This document shows, in pieces, positions 50,924 to 59,050 of a stretch of 64,000 bases of DNA. The translations under genes were made by a program, and so were the position numbers. Positions within the stretch are counted from its first letter, which is position 1; each line of letters starts with the position of its first letter. Source of the stretch: an uncultured Prevotellaceae bacterium (GTDB lineage: Bacteria; Bacteroidota; Bacteroidia; Bacteroidales; Bacteroidaceae); contig CAMZCM010000014.1 of the NCBI GenBank assembly GCA_947305005.1, positions 1 to 64,000 of the forward strand. Reading direction: 5' to 3'. The notes under the pieces were generated by a model. That model searched no databases. It was not told the origin of the DNA and saw only the letters and a list, made by a program, of their open reading frames with translations.

Positions 50924-51909
50924 GATTGAATAAAGGTTGTTGGTTGATAATGAGTCTGCTTCTCTTGGTTGCTTGTGGCGCCAGAGAAGAGAAAGGGCAG
51001 CAGAAACCATTGTCGAGAGGGCTGCCATATGAATTGGTGCTCATTGTCCCAGAACCTATTTATAAAGGTGCGCTGAAGGACACGCTGGAGGCTGTGCTGA
51101 AGGGCTCTACGCCTGTGCTGCCACAACATGAACCGCTGTTCCGCTTGGATGTCGTTTATGCCGATGGAAACCTGACGCCTTGGCGTACGTTCCGCAACCG
51201 TTTGGTAGTGGCTGTAGATAGAAAAGCCAAAGAACCGACGATGGGAGTCGCCAAGAATCCCGTGGCCCGTGCGCAGATGGAAGTGAAGGTCACAGCGCGT
51301 AATGCCTATGAACTGGCTGAATATATCGGCAAGAGTCGTCAGCGCCTCACAGACCTCTTCATTAATCACGAACTGGACAGAGAGGCCGCCAGCCTTCGAC
51401 GTAAATATAGCAAGATGACGGCTGACTCGTTGCTGGCTGTTAGCGGCCATACGGTTTGTGTGCCCACTGGACTCAGGGCTTCTAAGACAGGCACGGATTT
51501 CTTGTGGACAGGCACGAACCTGAATGATAAGGACCAGAACTTTGTGTATTATAGCTACCCTTGGGATGGCGAGGCGCTCACCCCTGAGCAGTTCGTGCAG
51601 AAGAGAGATAGCGCCCTGAAAGCCAATATCCCTGGCGCACAGCTCAACCAATGGATGCAGACGGCTCGTGAACAGGGACGTCCCCTAATCCTTGCGCGTA
51701 TGCGCACGATTAATAATAAGGTGGTACAGGAGATTCACGGGCTGTGGGAAATGCATAATGGTGCTCTGGGAGGTCCCTTCGTAGCGCTGGAACGAATCGA
51801 TAGCGCAGCCCGTAAAGTTCTGGTCACCGAAGGCTTTATCTATTCTCCCCATTCGCCTAAGCGCAACCTGATGCGACAGATGGAAGCAGCGCTTCGCACG
51901 TTTGAGTAA
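50920..51909 (+). CDS. DUF4837 lipoprotein, second copy
   Basis: Protein of 329 aa starting MRLNKGCWLIMSLLLLVAC, a normal lipoprotein signal with no REP insert. Shared DUF4837 blocks with the gene at 36675: YSYPWDGEALTPEQFVQKRDSALKANIPG against YSYPYEGPQTFNKQYVLAKRDSVMAVNIPG, GLWEMHNGALGGPFV against GLWYMENDGMGGPFV, and EGFIYSPHSPKRNLMRQMEAAL against EGFVFAPEKMKRGLMRRLEGSL. It is translationally coupled to the MscS gene by a 4-bp overlap. Confidence 0.85.
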   Translation: MRLNKGCWLIMSLLLLVACGAREEKGQQKPLSRGLPYELVLIVPEPIYKGALKDTLEAVLKGSTPVLPQHEPLFRLDVVYADGNLTPWRTFRNRLVVAVDRKAKEPTMGVAKNPVARAQMEVKVTARNAYELAEYIGKSRQRLTDLFINHELDREAASLRRKYSKMTADSLLAVSGHTVCVPTGLRASKTGTDFLWTGTNLNDKDQNFVYYSYPWDGEALTPEQFVQKRDSALKANIPGAQLNQWMQTAREQGRPLILARMRTINNKVVQEIHGLWEMHNGALGGPFVALERIDSAARKVLVTEGFIYSPHSPKRNLMRQMEAALRTFE

Positions 51910-51942
51910 GTATCCCCGAAGTCTTGATATAAATCATTTATC

Positions 51943-51969
51943 TTGCACAAATCGTATGTTTTTGTGCAA
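51943..51969 (+). promoter_or_regulatory. 9-bp inverted repeat before the FadL promoter
   Basis: Perfect inverted repeat TTGCACAAA-N9-TTTGTGCAA, ending 5 bp before the -33 TTTG of the FadL promoter. It may be an operator; a TTTCTTT tract after it also allows a terminator for the DUF4837 gene. Confidence 0.55.
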
Positions 51970-51973
51970 TTTC

Positions 51974-52005
51974 TTTGGTCGTTTGTTGTGTCTGGCCTAC
52001 TTTTG
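51974..52005 (+). promoter_or_regulatory. Full promoter of the FadL-like gene
   Basis: TTTG (51974-51977), 20 bp, TACTTTTG (51998-52005), 51 nt upstream of the ATG. Confidence 0.8.
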
Positions 52006-52056
52006 CACCCGATTTGAGCTACAAACAGAACAGAATATCAAACAAATCGAAGAAAA

Positions 52057-53523
52057 ATGAAAATGAAAACAGTTTTTGGGATAGCAATGATGCTACTCCT
52101 TTCTGGAAGAACATTGGCAGGTGGTTATGTAACCAACACCAATCACAATGCAGCTTTTTTACGTAATCCGGCACAGGATGGTAAAATAGACATCAATGCT
52201 TTGTATTCCAACCCCGCAGGTATCGGTTTCTTGAACAATGGATGGCATCTGAGCTTCAATGTGCAGAGTGCTTATCAGAACCGTGATGTGACGAGCAATT
52301 TCGGAACGTCGCTCAGTCCTCTGGGCCTTTATTCTCTCGGAACGGTAAACGGAACGGCTAATGGCGCTGGCGAAAAGGAATTCAAGGGTAGGGCAAAGGC
52401 TCCCGTGATTCCGGCGTTGGATGTCGCTTACGTGCAGGATAAGTGGAGCGCAATGTTCCATTTCGCACTCGCTGGCGGCGGCGGTAAATGCGATTTTGAG
52501 GACGGCCTCGGCTCTTTTGAGAGCTTGATGGCTATGATGCCATTGGCTATCAATGCTGGTGCTGGTGCAACCATTGTCGATGGTTACTCTATGGATAGTT
52601 GGATGAAGGGTCGTCAGTATTATTTCGGTTTCCAGTTCCAGGGCGGCTATAAGGTGCTTGACAATCTGAATGTCAGTGCAGGTGTGCGAGGCGTTTACGC
52701 TTCCTGCGCATACGAAGGCTATGTTGGCAATATCAAAATGCACACCACAGCCGCTGCTGCTGCCGTAGGAGTTCCTACTAATGTTTTTGTACCTGCAAGT
52801 GTTTTCTTAGTAGGTGCCAAAGCTTCTTTGGCAGCTGATCGTGAGCTGGACGTCACCCAGTCAGGTTTCGGCGTGACACCCATTGTCGGTGTTGACTGGA
52901 AGATTAATAACAATTGGAACGTTGCCGCTAAATATGAGTTCGGTACGCGTCTGCGTCTGAAGAATAGTACAAGCGTGAATACTACAGGTCTGGCAAGCTA
53001 TGATGATAGCGAAGAGCAGGCTGCAGATATTCCTGCATTGTTGACGGTCGGCGCTCAGTACAGTCCTATTAAGGCTGTACGTCTCAATGTCGGCGGTCAC
53101 CTCTATTTTGACAAGCAGGCAAAACAGGAAGGTAATCGTCAGGAAAAACTGGACGGACAGACCTGGGAGTTGTTGGCTGGTGCAGAGTGGGATATCAATG
53201 ACTGGGCTACAGTCAGTGCCGGTTGGCAGACCACAAATTACGGTTTGGGTGAGAACAGCCAGTATATCTCTGATATGAGCTTTGTAACGAATAGTAACAG
53301 TTTTGGCTTAGGTGCCCGTTTCAAGGTGGCAAAGAATGTGGCTATTGATGTAGCTTACTTCAAGACCTTGTATCAGCATTATCGTGTGGATTATGCCGAT
53401 TATAACAATATTGGTGCGAGATTCGGAGCGCTGGTGGGCAATCCGAGCATGAAAGTCGCTGGATATAACGATTACTATCGTACCAACGATGTCTTTGGTC
53501 TTGGCGTAAATATTACGTTGTAA
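52057..53523 (+). CDS. OmpP1/FadL-family outer-membrane transporter
   Basis: Protein of 488 aa with a signal peptide (to LAGG, about residue 22). The FadL N-terminal hatch motif is present: GGYVTNTNHNAAFLRNPAQ followed by IDINALYSNPAGIGFL. The remaining sequence alternates as beta strands and ends DVFGLGVNITL with a terminal hydrophobic residue. The family imports hydrophobic compounds such as long-chain fatty acids across the outer membrane. It is a single gene with its own promoter and terminator. Confidence 0.88.
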   Translation: MKMKTVFGIAMMLLLSGRTLAGGYVTNTNHNAAFLRNPAQDGKIDINALYSNPAGIGFLNNGWHLSFNVQSAYQNRDVTSNFGTSLSPLGLYSLGTVNGTANGAGEKEFKGRAKAPVIPALDVAYVQDKWSAMFHFALAGGGGKCDFEDGLGSFESLMAMMPLAINAGAGATIVDGYSMDSWMKGRQYYFGFQFQGGYKVLDNLNVSAGVRGVYASCAYEGYVGNIKMHTTAAAAAVGVPTNVFVPASVFLVGAKASLAADRELDVTQSGFGVTPIVGVDWKINNNWNVAAKYEFGTRLRLKNSTSVNTTGLASYDDSEEQAADIPALLTVGAQYSPIKAVRLNVGGHLYFDKQAKQEGNRQEKLDGQTWELLAGAEWDINDWATVSAGWQTTNYGLGENSQYISDMSFVTNSNSFGLGARFKVAKNVAIDVAYFKTLYQHYRVDYADYNNIGARFGALVGNPSMKVAGYNDYYRTNDVFGLGVNITL

Positions 53524-53543
53524 TTAACGGATCAAAACTGCAT

Positions 53544-53581
53544 AAAGACCCGCCTCTGAATAAGATGTGGGTCTTTTTTTT
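53544..53581 (+). terminator. Terminator of the FadL-like gene
   Basis: AAAGACCCGC/GTGGGTCTTT stem followed by TTTTTTTTG. The last T residues and G form the -33 element of the menA promoter. Confidence 0.85.
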
Positions 53582-53610
53582 GTAAGAATGAAAGAAAAGC
53601 ATTACTTTTG
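53579..53610 (+). promoter_or_regulatory. Full promoter of menA, overlapping the FadL terminator
   Basis: TTTG (53579-53582), 20 bp, TACTTTTG (53603-53610), 28 nt before the menA ATG. The -33 TTTG is part of the T tract of the preceding terminator. Confidence 0.75.
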
Positions 53611-53637
53611 CAGCCGAAGAACTTTAAAATCATAGCG

Positions 53638-54525
53638 ATGAAGCATTCTTTGAAAGATTGGATAGTGGCCACAAGACCATGGTCGTTCCCAGCATCGGCA
53701 ATGCCGGTGATTGTCACAATTGCTTTTTTATGGGCCTCAGGCGTAGAACTCAACGGATGGTTCGGCTTGTGGGCATTGGTGAACATTATTTTTGTTCACG
53801 CAGCCGGTAATGTCTGGAGCGATATTGCCGACTATCGTAGTGGCGTGGATGCTTCTGATACGTTTGGCGTGAGGACATTAGTCGATGGACAGTTCACGCC
53901 TAAAGAATTTAAGAAACTGTCTATATCGCTGAACGTCATTGCTGTGGCTGGTGGCGTTGCACTTGTCTGCCTCACGGGGCTTCCGCTGCTGTATATCGGC
54001 ATTGCGGGCCTTCTGCTGTCGTTGCTATATCCACGTCTGAAATATAATGCACTGGGCGATTTGGTCATCATTTTTTGTTATGCCTTGTTGCCCATGACGG
54101 GTACTTCGTTCATCGTCTCAGGAGAGATTCATTGGGAGGCGCTGTGGCTGGCAGTGCCTGTGGGACTCATTACGGTGGCCATCCTCCACGCCAACAATGT
54201 CCGTGATATTGAGACGGATCAGCGTGCTGGTATCAGCACATTTCCGATGCTCACAGGTCGCGCTTTTGGGGCTAAACTCTATGCTTTTGAAGTGCTGTTC
54301 CCCTTTGTCTGGCTCGTAGGGTTAGCTGCTTTTGGCATTGTACCTTGGTGGGCACTTACAGCCCTTCTCGCGTTCCCTGTAGCGTGGTCAAATGCTTGCA
54401 CGATTTTGGCCTATCAGCAGGGCGGAAAGGAATCTTATGCAGCTCTTGATGAAAAGACGGCCAAGCTGCAGCTTATCTTTAGTCTCCTGCTTGCCATAGG
54501 ATTGGTTATCAGTGTCTTTATTTAA
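53638..54525 (+). CDS. menA: UbiA-type prenyltransferase, probable MenA
   Basis: Protein of 295 aa starting MKHSLKDWIVATRPWSFPASAMPVIV; the earlier ATG at 53608 lies in the promoter. Eight or nine membrane helices. Two Asp-rich prenyl-diphosphate motifs: NVWSDIADYRSGVD and NNVRDIETDQRAG. These and the ATRPWSFPAS start fit 1,4-dihydroxy-2-naphthoate polyprenyltransferase, which makes demethylmenaquinone in the inner membrane. Another UbiA specificity cannot be excluded. The CPBP gene overlaps by 14 bp. Confidence 0.8.
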   Translation: MKHSLKDWIVATRPWSFPASAMPVIVTIAFLWASGVELNGWFGLWALVNIIFVHAAGNVWSDIADYRSGVDASDTFGVRTLVDGQFTPKEFKKLSISLNVIAVAGGVALVCLTGLPLLYIGIAGLLLSLLYPRLKYNALGDLVIIFCYALLPMTGTSFIVSGEIHWEALWLAVPVGLITVAILHANNVRDIETDQRAGISTFPMLTGRAFGAKLYAFEVLFPFVWLVGLAAFGIVPWWALTALLAFPVAWSNACTILAYQQGGKESYAALDEKTAKLQLIFSLLLAIGLVISVFI

Positions 54526-55216
54526 TTACTTACCTCTTACTATTTCTGCTTTGTCTCGTCTCGTTTCCTCTCTTCTCATTGCCACCACATTGTGGTTCCT
54601 GATGTTCTCTCCGTGGACGGCTTCGTACTTTAATTTTTGGTACGCAATGACAGCTTCTGCGATGATTCTCATTGCATTGGCTTTGTTGTTTGGTCATTTG
54701 TATTGGCAGCGTCAGACAATGATCGGATGGCTGCGGACAATCTGTTTGGGTAGCGCTATTGCAGTGGCATTATGGGTAGTGTTTTGGATAGGGGATAAAA
54801 TGTCGCAGTGGATGTTTGATTTCGCACGTCCCCAAGTCGATACAATATATGGCATGAAGGATGGCAATACGCCGTGGGTGATTGCGTTATTATTGCTGTT
54901 CATTATTGGTCCTGCCGAAGAACTTTTCTGGAGAGGTTATATTCAGAGTTCTTTGGTGAGATTCTTTCAAAGGCGTCATCACGGAATGCCGTTGGCAAAG
55001 GCTGCCCGTAAAGCGAAGAACTGTGCTTTTGTTCTTACGACAGCGGCTTACACGCTCGTTCATCTGCCCTCAATGAACTTTATGCTCATTATGGCTGCCC
55101 TCGTCTGTGGCCTCGCTTGGGGGGGACTCTACAGGTTGATGCCCAAACAATTACCGGCTATCGTGTTGAGCCATGCCCTCTGGGACGCGGCTGCCTTTGT
55201 CTGGTTCCCTCTCTAA
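54512..55216 (+). CDS. CPBP family intramembrane protease
   Basis: Protein of 234 aa with a GTG start inside menA's end. Six hydrophobic helices and all CPBP/Abi motifs: PAEELFWRGYIQS (EExxxR), TLVHLPSMNF (H with Met/Asn), and LSHALWDAAAF (HxxxD-like). These are Glu/His metal-dependent membrane proteases related to CAAX prenyl endopeptidases, with roles including bacteriocin immunity. Cotranscribed with menA. Confidence 0.88.
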   Translation: MSLFNYLPLTISALSRLVSSLLIATTLWFLMFSPWTASYFNFWYAMTASAMILIALALLFGHLYWQRQTMIGWLRTICLGSAIAVALWVVFWIGDKMSQWMFDFARPQVDTIYGMKDGNTPWVIALLLLFIIGPAEELFWRGYIQSSLVRFFQRRHHGMPLAKAARKAKNCAFVLTTAAYTLVHLPSMNFMLIMAALVCGLAWGGLYRLMPKQLPAIVLSHALWDAAAFVWFPL

Positions 55217-55224
55217 ACTTTCAA

Positions 55225-55698
55225 CTATAAACGATTATAATCAGGAACCTCTGCGAGAAACGTATAGGTTCCTTTTTCTTTGTACAAGTGGCAAACGATG
55301 TGCTGGAGACCATTAGACACGATGAGCCATTCCACTCGCATAACCATGTTATAATGCCATATCTGGTCAAATACCTTTTGTGTCAGTGCTACCGTGGGAG
55401 CCTTATATTCGATAATCATGCGAGGTTGACGATCGAGACCATAGAGTACGCTGTCACAACGACGCGACATCCCGTTTAGTGTGAGTGACACCTCGTTGCC
55501 CAACAGTCCGGAAGGATAGCCCTTGTGATGGATCAGAAACGACGTGAAATGCTGCCGGACCCATTCTTCGGGCGTCAGACGCACATGTCGTCGCCGGAGA
55601 GGGTCAAACACTGTCATACTCCCTTTGGTCTGCTCTGTACGCAAGTCGGCAGGGGGGAGGTTGAGGGGCGGGTAGGAGAGTCCTATGTCGTTTTTCAT
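55225..55698 (-). CDS. Stand-alone HsdR N-terminal-type nuclease
   Basis: Protein of 157 aa. It has the HSDR_N_2 fold: LTPEEWVRQHFTSFLIHHKGYP, then the PD-(D/E)xK-like motif in RRCDSVLYGLDRQPRMIIEYKAP (Asp, then E-x-K), then WLIVSNGLQHIVC. No helicase, methylase or specificity subunit is nearby. Such solo proteins are common in Bacteroidetes and of unknown role. Divergent from the AMP nucleosidase gene, with promoters separated by a heptamer repeat. Confidence 0.8.
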   Translation of the reverse strand: MKNDIGLSYPPLNLPPADLRTEQTKGSMTVFDPLRRRHVRLTPEEWVRQHFTSFLIHHKGYPSGLLGNEVSLTLNGMSRRCDSVLYGLDRQPRMIIEYKAPTVALTQKVFDQIWHYNMVMRVEWLIVSNGLQHIVCHLYKEKGTYTFLAEVPDYNRL

Positions 55699-55702
55699 AT
55701 TG

Positions 55703-55710
55703 CAAAGGTA
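55703..55710 (-). promoter_or_regulatory. -7 box TACCTTTG for the HsdR_N gene
   Basis: Minus-strand TACCTTTG lies only 4 bp before the ATG codon at 55698, implying a leaderless or nearly leaderless message. The expected -33 position falls inside the heptamer repeats. Confidence 0.5.
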
Positions 55711-55719
55711 GAGAAAAAA

Positions 55720-55747
55720 CGTAAATCGTAAATCGTAAATCGTAAAT
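55720..55747. repeat. Four CGTAAAT heptamers between divergent promoters
   Basis: Perfect tandem heptamer, four copies, between the -7 boxes at 55703-55710 (minus) and 55754-55761 (plus). Slippage would change the spacing of upstream elements for both genes. Confidence 0.85.
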
Positions 55748-55753
55748 AATGAT

Positions 55754-55761
55754 TATCTTTG
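55754..55761 (+). promoter_or_regulatory. -7 box TATCTTTG for amn
   Basis: TATCTTTG, 22 nt before the ATG at 55784; no TTTG at the normal spacing, where the heptamers lie. Confidence 0.6.
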
Positions 55762-55783
55762 CCCCAAAATAACGAAAGAACGC

Positions 55784-56560
55784 ATGAAAACAAAGCAAGA
55801 AATTGTAGAGAATTGGTTGCCGAGATACACCAAGCATCCGTTGGAGGACTTCACGGAATTGGTGTTGCTGACCAACTTTAACAACTATGTGGATCTTTTT
55901 TGTGAGCACTTTGGCATTGAACCGCCTTCTTTTGATGCAAATATGCGGGTGGCTGTGGCTGATGGTATTACGATGATTAACTTCGGCATGGGATCTCCTA
56001 ATGCCGCTATTGTCATGGATCTCCTGAGTGCCATCCATCCACGAGCCTGCTTGTTCTTGGGTAAGTGTGGTGGCATTCCAGCAAAAGTTCACATGGGTGA
56101 CCTGATCTTGCCTTTGGCAGGTATTCGCGGCGAAGGTACTAGTAATGACTACTATCCGCCTGAGGTGCCCGCCTTGCCAGCTTTCATGCTCCAGCGAGCC
56201 GTCTCTTCGGCTATCCGTGATGCTGGTCATGACTATTGGACAGGTACGGTTTATACGACCAATCGTCGCATCTGGGAACATGACCAGGACTTCAAGGATT
56301 ATCTGCTGAAGACGCGCGCAATGGCTGTGGATATGGAGACAGCTACGCTTTTCACTACAGGCTTTGCGAATCATATTCCAACAGGCGCCTTGTTGCTGGT
56401 TTCTGATAATCCAATGACCCCTGAAGGAGTGAAAACGGCTGAGAGCGACCAGAAAGTGACCACGGACTATGTACATGACCATGTGCTCATCGGCATTCAG
56501 GCGCTGGAAAAAATCAAGAAAGAAGATAAAACCGTCAAACACTTGAAGTTCGACTGGTAA
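55784..56560 (+). CDS. amn: AMP nucleosidase
   Basis: Protein of 258 aa, the short form used by Bacteroidetes. PNP/UDP-family motifs: FGMGSPNAAIVMDLL, ACLFLGKCGGIPAKVHMGDLILPLAGIRGEGTSNDYY and AVDMETATLFTTGF (catalytic/ribose-binding Glu). It hydrolyses AMP to adenine and ribose 5-phosphate. holA begins 2 bp after its stop, so they are cotranscribed. Confidence 0.88.
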   Translation: MKTKQEIVENWLPRYTKHPLEDFTELVLLTNFNNYVDLFCEHFGIEPPSFDANMRVAVADGITMINFGMGSPNAAIVMDLLSAIHPRACLFLGKCGGIPAKVHMGDLILPLAGIRGEGTSNDYYPPEVPALPAFMLQRAVSSAIRDAGHDYWTGTVYTTNRRIWEHDQDFKDYLLKTRAMAVDMETATLFTTGFANHIPTGALLLVSDNPMTPEGVKTAESDQKVTTDYVHDHVLIGIQALEKIKKEDKTVKHLKFDW

Positions 56561-56562
56561 AC

Positions 56563-57588
56563 ATGGCGAAGAAGGCATCCGGCATATCCTATGAAGATAT
56601 AGTTCGCCAAGTGCAAGCAGGCGATTTTAAGTCCATCTATTATCTGATGGGTGAGGAAGCTTATTATATTGACCGCTTGTCTGATTATATTGTGGAGAAA
56701 GCACTCGATGAGACCGAAAGAGACTTTAATCTCACGGTGCTCTATGGCCCACAAACAACAGGCGAGGACGTTGTCAATGCCGCCAAACGTTATCCTATGA
56801 TGGCTGAACGGCAGGTGGTGGTGGTGCGCGAAGCGCAAGGATTGCCACATAAGGAAGTTCTTGCTTTTTATGCCCAGAAACCAATGCCTTCTACGATCTT
56901 GATTATGTGTCACAAAAATGGCGTAATAGATGGTAGAACGAATATGGCGAAGGAAATCAGGAATGCTGGAATAGTCTTCGAATCGCCCAAACTTTATGAT
57001 AGGGAACTACCCTCATTTGTAATGAATTACGTGCGTCGTAAGGGCCTTGACATTGCTCCAGATGCGACGCAGGTGCTTTGCGAACACGTAGGCGCGGATC
57101 TCAACCGCATGGCAGGGGAGTTAGATAAGCTTTCTTTGGCGGTTGACTCAACGACCAAGCGCATCACTACACAATTGATAGAAGAGCATATTGGTATCAG
57201 CAAAGAATTCAATTCTTTTGAGTTGGTTGCGGCTTTGGCTGCAAAGGATGTACTAAAAGCAAATAGGATTGTGAATTATTTTGACAATAATCCTAAGAAC
57301 TTCGCTTTGCAACCAATGCTCTCCACACTCTTTAAGTTTTTCTCGGATCTGATGCTCGCATATTACTCTCCTGTAAAGACTGAAGAGGGGATAGCTGCTT
57401 GGTTGGAGCAATCAGCATGGCAAGTCCGTAAAAACATTCTACCAGCCATGAGAATGTATTCTGGATCGAAAGTGTATGCGATTATCGGTGAAATACGTCG
57501 AATGGATGGTGCTTCTAAAGGGGTGGGAGGACTAAAAAGTACCGATGGTGACCTCCTAAAAGAGCTTGTTTTTACTATTCTTCACTAA
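56563..57588 (+). CDS. holA: DNA polymerase III subunit delta
   Basis: Protein of 341 aa starting MAKKASGISYEDIVRQVQAG. HolA pattern: FKSIYYLMGEEAYYIDRLSDYI at the N-terminus, NLTVLYG, VVVVREAQGL, and GADLNRMAGELDKLSL followed by HIGISKEFNSFELVAALAAKD. It is the clamp-loader subunit that opens the beta clamp. Confidence 0.9.
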   Translation: MAKKASGISYEDIVRQVQAGDFKSIYYLMGEEAYYIDRLSDYIVEKALDETERDFNLTVLYGPQTTGEDVVNAAKRYPMMAERQVVVVREAQGLPHKEVLAFYAQKPMPSTILIMCHKNGVIDGRTNMAKEIRNAGIVFESPKLYDRELPSFVMNYVRRKGLDIAPDATQVLCEHVGADLNRMAGELDKLSLAVDSTTKRITTQLIEEHIGISKEFNSFELVAALAAKDVLKANRIVNYFDNNPKNFALQPMLSTLFKFFSDLMLAYYSPVKTEEGIAAWLEQSAWQVRKNILPAMRMYSGSKVYAIIGEIRRMDGASKGVGGLKSTDGDLLKELVFTILH

Positions 57589-57853
57589 TTCTGTATCTAT
57601 TTTTGTTCAATCTAGAAACAGGATTTTTAGGCCTTATTGTGTTTGATTCAAGGCATTTATCTCTTGTTTTACCCCTCTGAGAATCGCTTAAAAATAGTTG
57701 TATTATAAAAGATATGAGCTGATGATGATCGCAAGATTTTCAGTGATTGCCGATTTGGATTGACGTTTTTTGACATTCTTCGATTCGAATCAGTTTAGAT
57801 ATTTAAATTCACAATCTTAAACAATGGGAGATGAAAAGGATGAATTCGAACCC

Positions 57854-57915
57854 GTGAATATGAAATTTAATCCCATGAATATTAAATTTCAAAATGTGAA
57901 TAGTGCGGTTTGAAT
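57854..57915. repeat. Degenerate 21-bp tandem repeat array
   Basis: Units at 57854, 57875 and 57896 begin GTGAATA, ATGAATA and GTGAATA; the first two share AAATTT in the same place. A related GATGAATTCGAACCC lies just before. Spacing is like the 22- and 23-bp arrays at 32.4-32.7 kb. Confidence 0.6.
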
Positions 57916-58250
57916 ATCCGAATGAATAATTAATCTTGGACATTTTTAAATGTAATTGGCTGAAAATCCGATAATAATAAAATATATATTGGACTTGAAA
58001 GCAATGAATATGTAGTGTAAAATGAATATTTTGACATCGGGTTTTGTTATTTTCATTATAACATACAATAAGGTGTTTTTAATCAGATATTTGCGGAAAA
58101 TAGATAAAGTAAACGCTTGAAGTGTACAGAAAATGGAATCAATAGATTTGCATTCTAAAATCTTAATATCCTAAAAGATAAATTCAAATATTTGGAATTC
58201 AAAAGCAAAAACTCTTCGAAAAAGTAATTTTCTAAATTCTTTATTTAAAA

Positions 58251-58282
58251 TTTGGAAGTTAAAATACTTTTTCTTTACTTTG
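58251..58282 (+). promoter_or_regulatory. Promoter of the XRE regulator gene
   Basis: TTTG (58251-58254), 20 bp, TTACTTTG (58275-58282), one mismatch to TAnnTTTG; leader about 55 nt. Confidence 0.55.
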
Positions 58283-58341
58283 CAGCGTCAAAACCGACAT
58301 GGCCTTGTTAAGGAGGCTGCCTAACATAGATAATTTGAACG

Positions 58342-58803
58342 ATGACACAGCGTATTCTCCAGATCATGCAGAGTCTGCAAATGAACCAACGCGACTTTGC
58401 AAAAGAGATTGGAATTTCAGCTTCTTCTCTTTCTAGTATCATTAATGGGCATACTTCTCCTACGAATAATATAGTACAAGCGATTCATCGTCGGTTCCCT
58501 GATATCAGCATTACTTGGTTGATGTTTGGTGAAGGCGAGATGAAAGTAGGTACTACAGCCGACGTCGCTTCAACGCAGTCAGAGGATGAAGGTGTTCGTC
58601 CATCAGGTGTTACAGAGCCGAGTGTGACTGCATCCGATGCTGGTTATTCCATTCAGTCCACATCTGAAGGTGGTATGACGCCTGGACAAGTCATTATTAG
58701 AGAAACGGTGAAATATATTGACAAACCGCAGCGAAAGATTACTGAAATCCGTGTTTTCTATGATGACGGGACCTTTGACACCTTTTCTGGAGGTCGAGAT
58801 TGA
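58342..58803 (+). CDS. XRE-family HTH regulator
   Basis: Protein of 153 aa. Residues 1-66 form a Cro/C1-type HTH: RILQIMQSLQMNQRDFAKEIGISASSLSSIINGHTSPTNNIVQAIHRRFPDISITWLMFGEG, a pattern shared by many Bacteroidetes regulators. A Ser/Thr-rich linker leads to a C-terminal strand segment (KPQRKITEIRVFYDDGTFDTF). It is downstream of an unusually long intergenic region that may be its own control region. A terminator follows. Confidence 0.88.
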   Translation: MTQRILQIMQSLQMNQRDFAKEIGISASSLSSIINGHTSPTNNIVQAIHRRFPDISITWLMFGEGEMKVGTTADVASTQSEDEGVRPSGVTEPSVTASDAGYSIQSTSEGGMTPGQVIIRETVKYIDKPQRKITEIRVFYDDGTFDTFSGGRD

Positions 58804-58914
58804 ATGCACTTGATTGTTTCTTTTTTGCAAGAATCCTTTATTCATATTTCACTTTTACCCAAGAAAGCTGGCCGCGAAACCTCTCTTTTCTACTCCTTAT
58901 TTTCTATAGCGGCC

Positions 58915-58956
58915 AAAAAGGGGGCTTCCACCCGTGAGGGCTAGAGCCCCCTTTTT
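58915..58956 (+). terminator. Strong intrinsic terminator
   Basis: AAAAAGGGGGCT/AGCCCCCTTTTT stem with an inner CACCC/GGG fold; A and T tracts on both sides make it potentially bidirectional. Ends the XRE transcript. Confidence 0.85.
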
Positions 58957-58988
58957 ATGTTCTTTAGTGAAAGTTCTTGGTAAAAGGT

Positions 58989-59020
58989 TTTGACGAGTTA
59001 AAGAAAAAGCGTTATCTTTG
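58989..59020 (+). promoter_or_regulatory. Full promoter of the pyrK-pyrD operon
   Basis: TTTG (58989-58992), 20 bp, TATCTTTG (59013-59020), 30 nt upstream of the pyrK ATG. Confidence 0.8.
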
Positions 59021-59050
59021 CTGCATCAATAATTAGATATCTCTGAAACG

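Larger units (their letters stand above)
57589..58341. other. 750-bp AT-rich intergenic region before the XRE gene
   Basis: No gene recognised. It contains the palindrome GATTCGAATC (57782-57791), a 21-bp degenerate repeat array (57854-57915), very AT-rich DNA with many AAATTT words, and the XRE promoter. Its base composition is clearly lower in GC than the flanking genes, so it may be an old insertion or a large regulatory region. Confidence 0.55.

Noticed and set aside
55650-55685. G-rich sequence at the 5' end of the HsdR_N gene ending GGAGAGTC, like a forward REP copy
   Set aside because: No hairpin is formed, and as I remember them homologues have a similar LNLPP sequence there, so it is probably native coding DNA.
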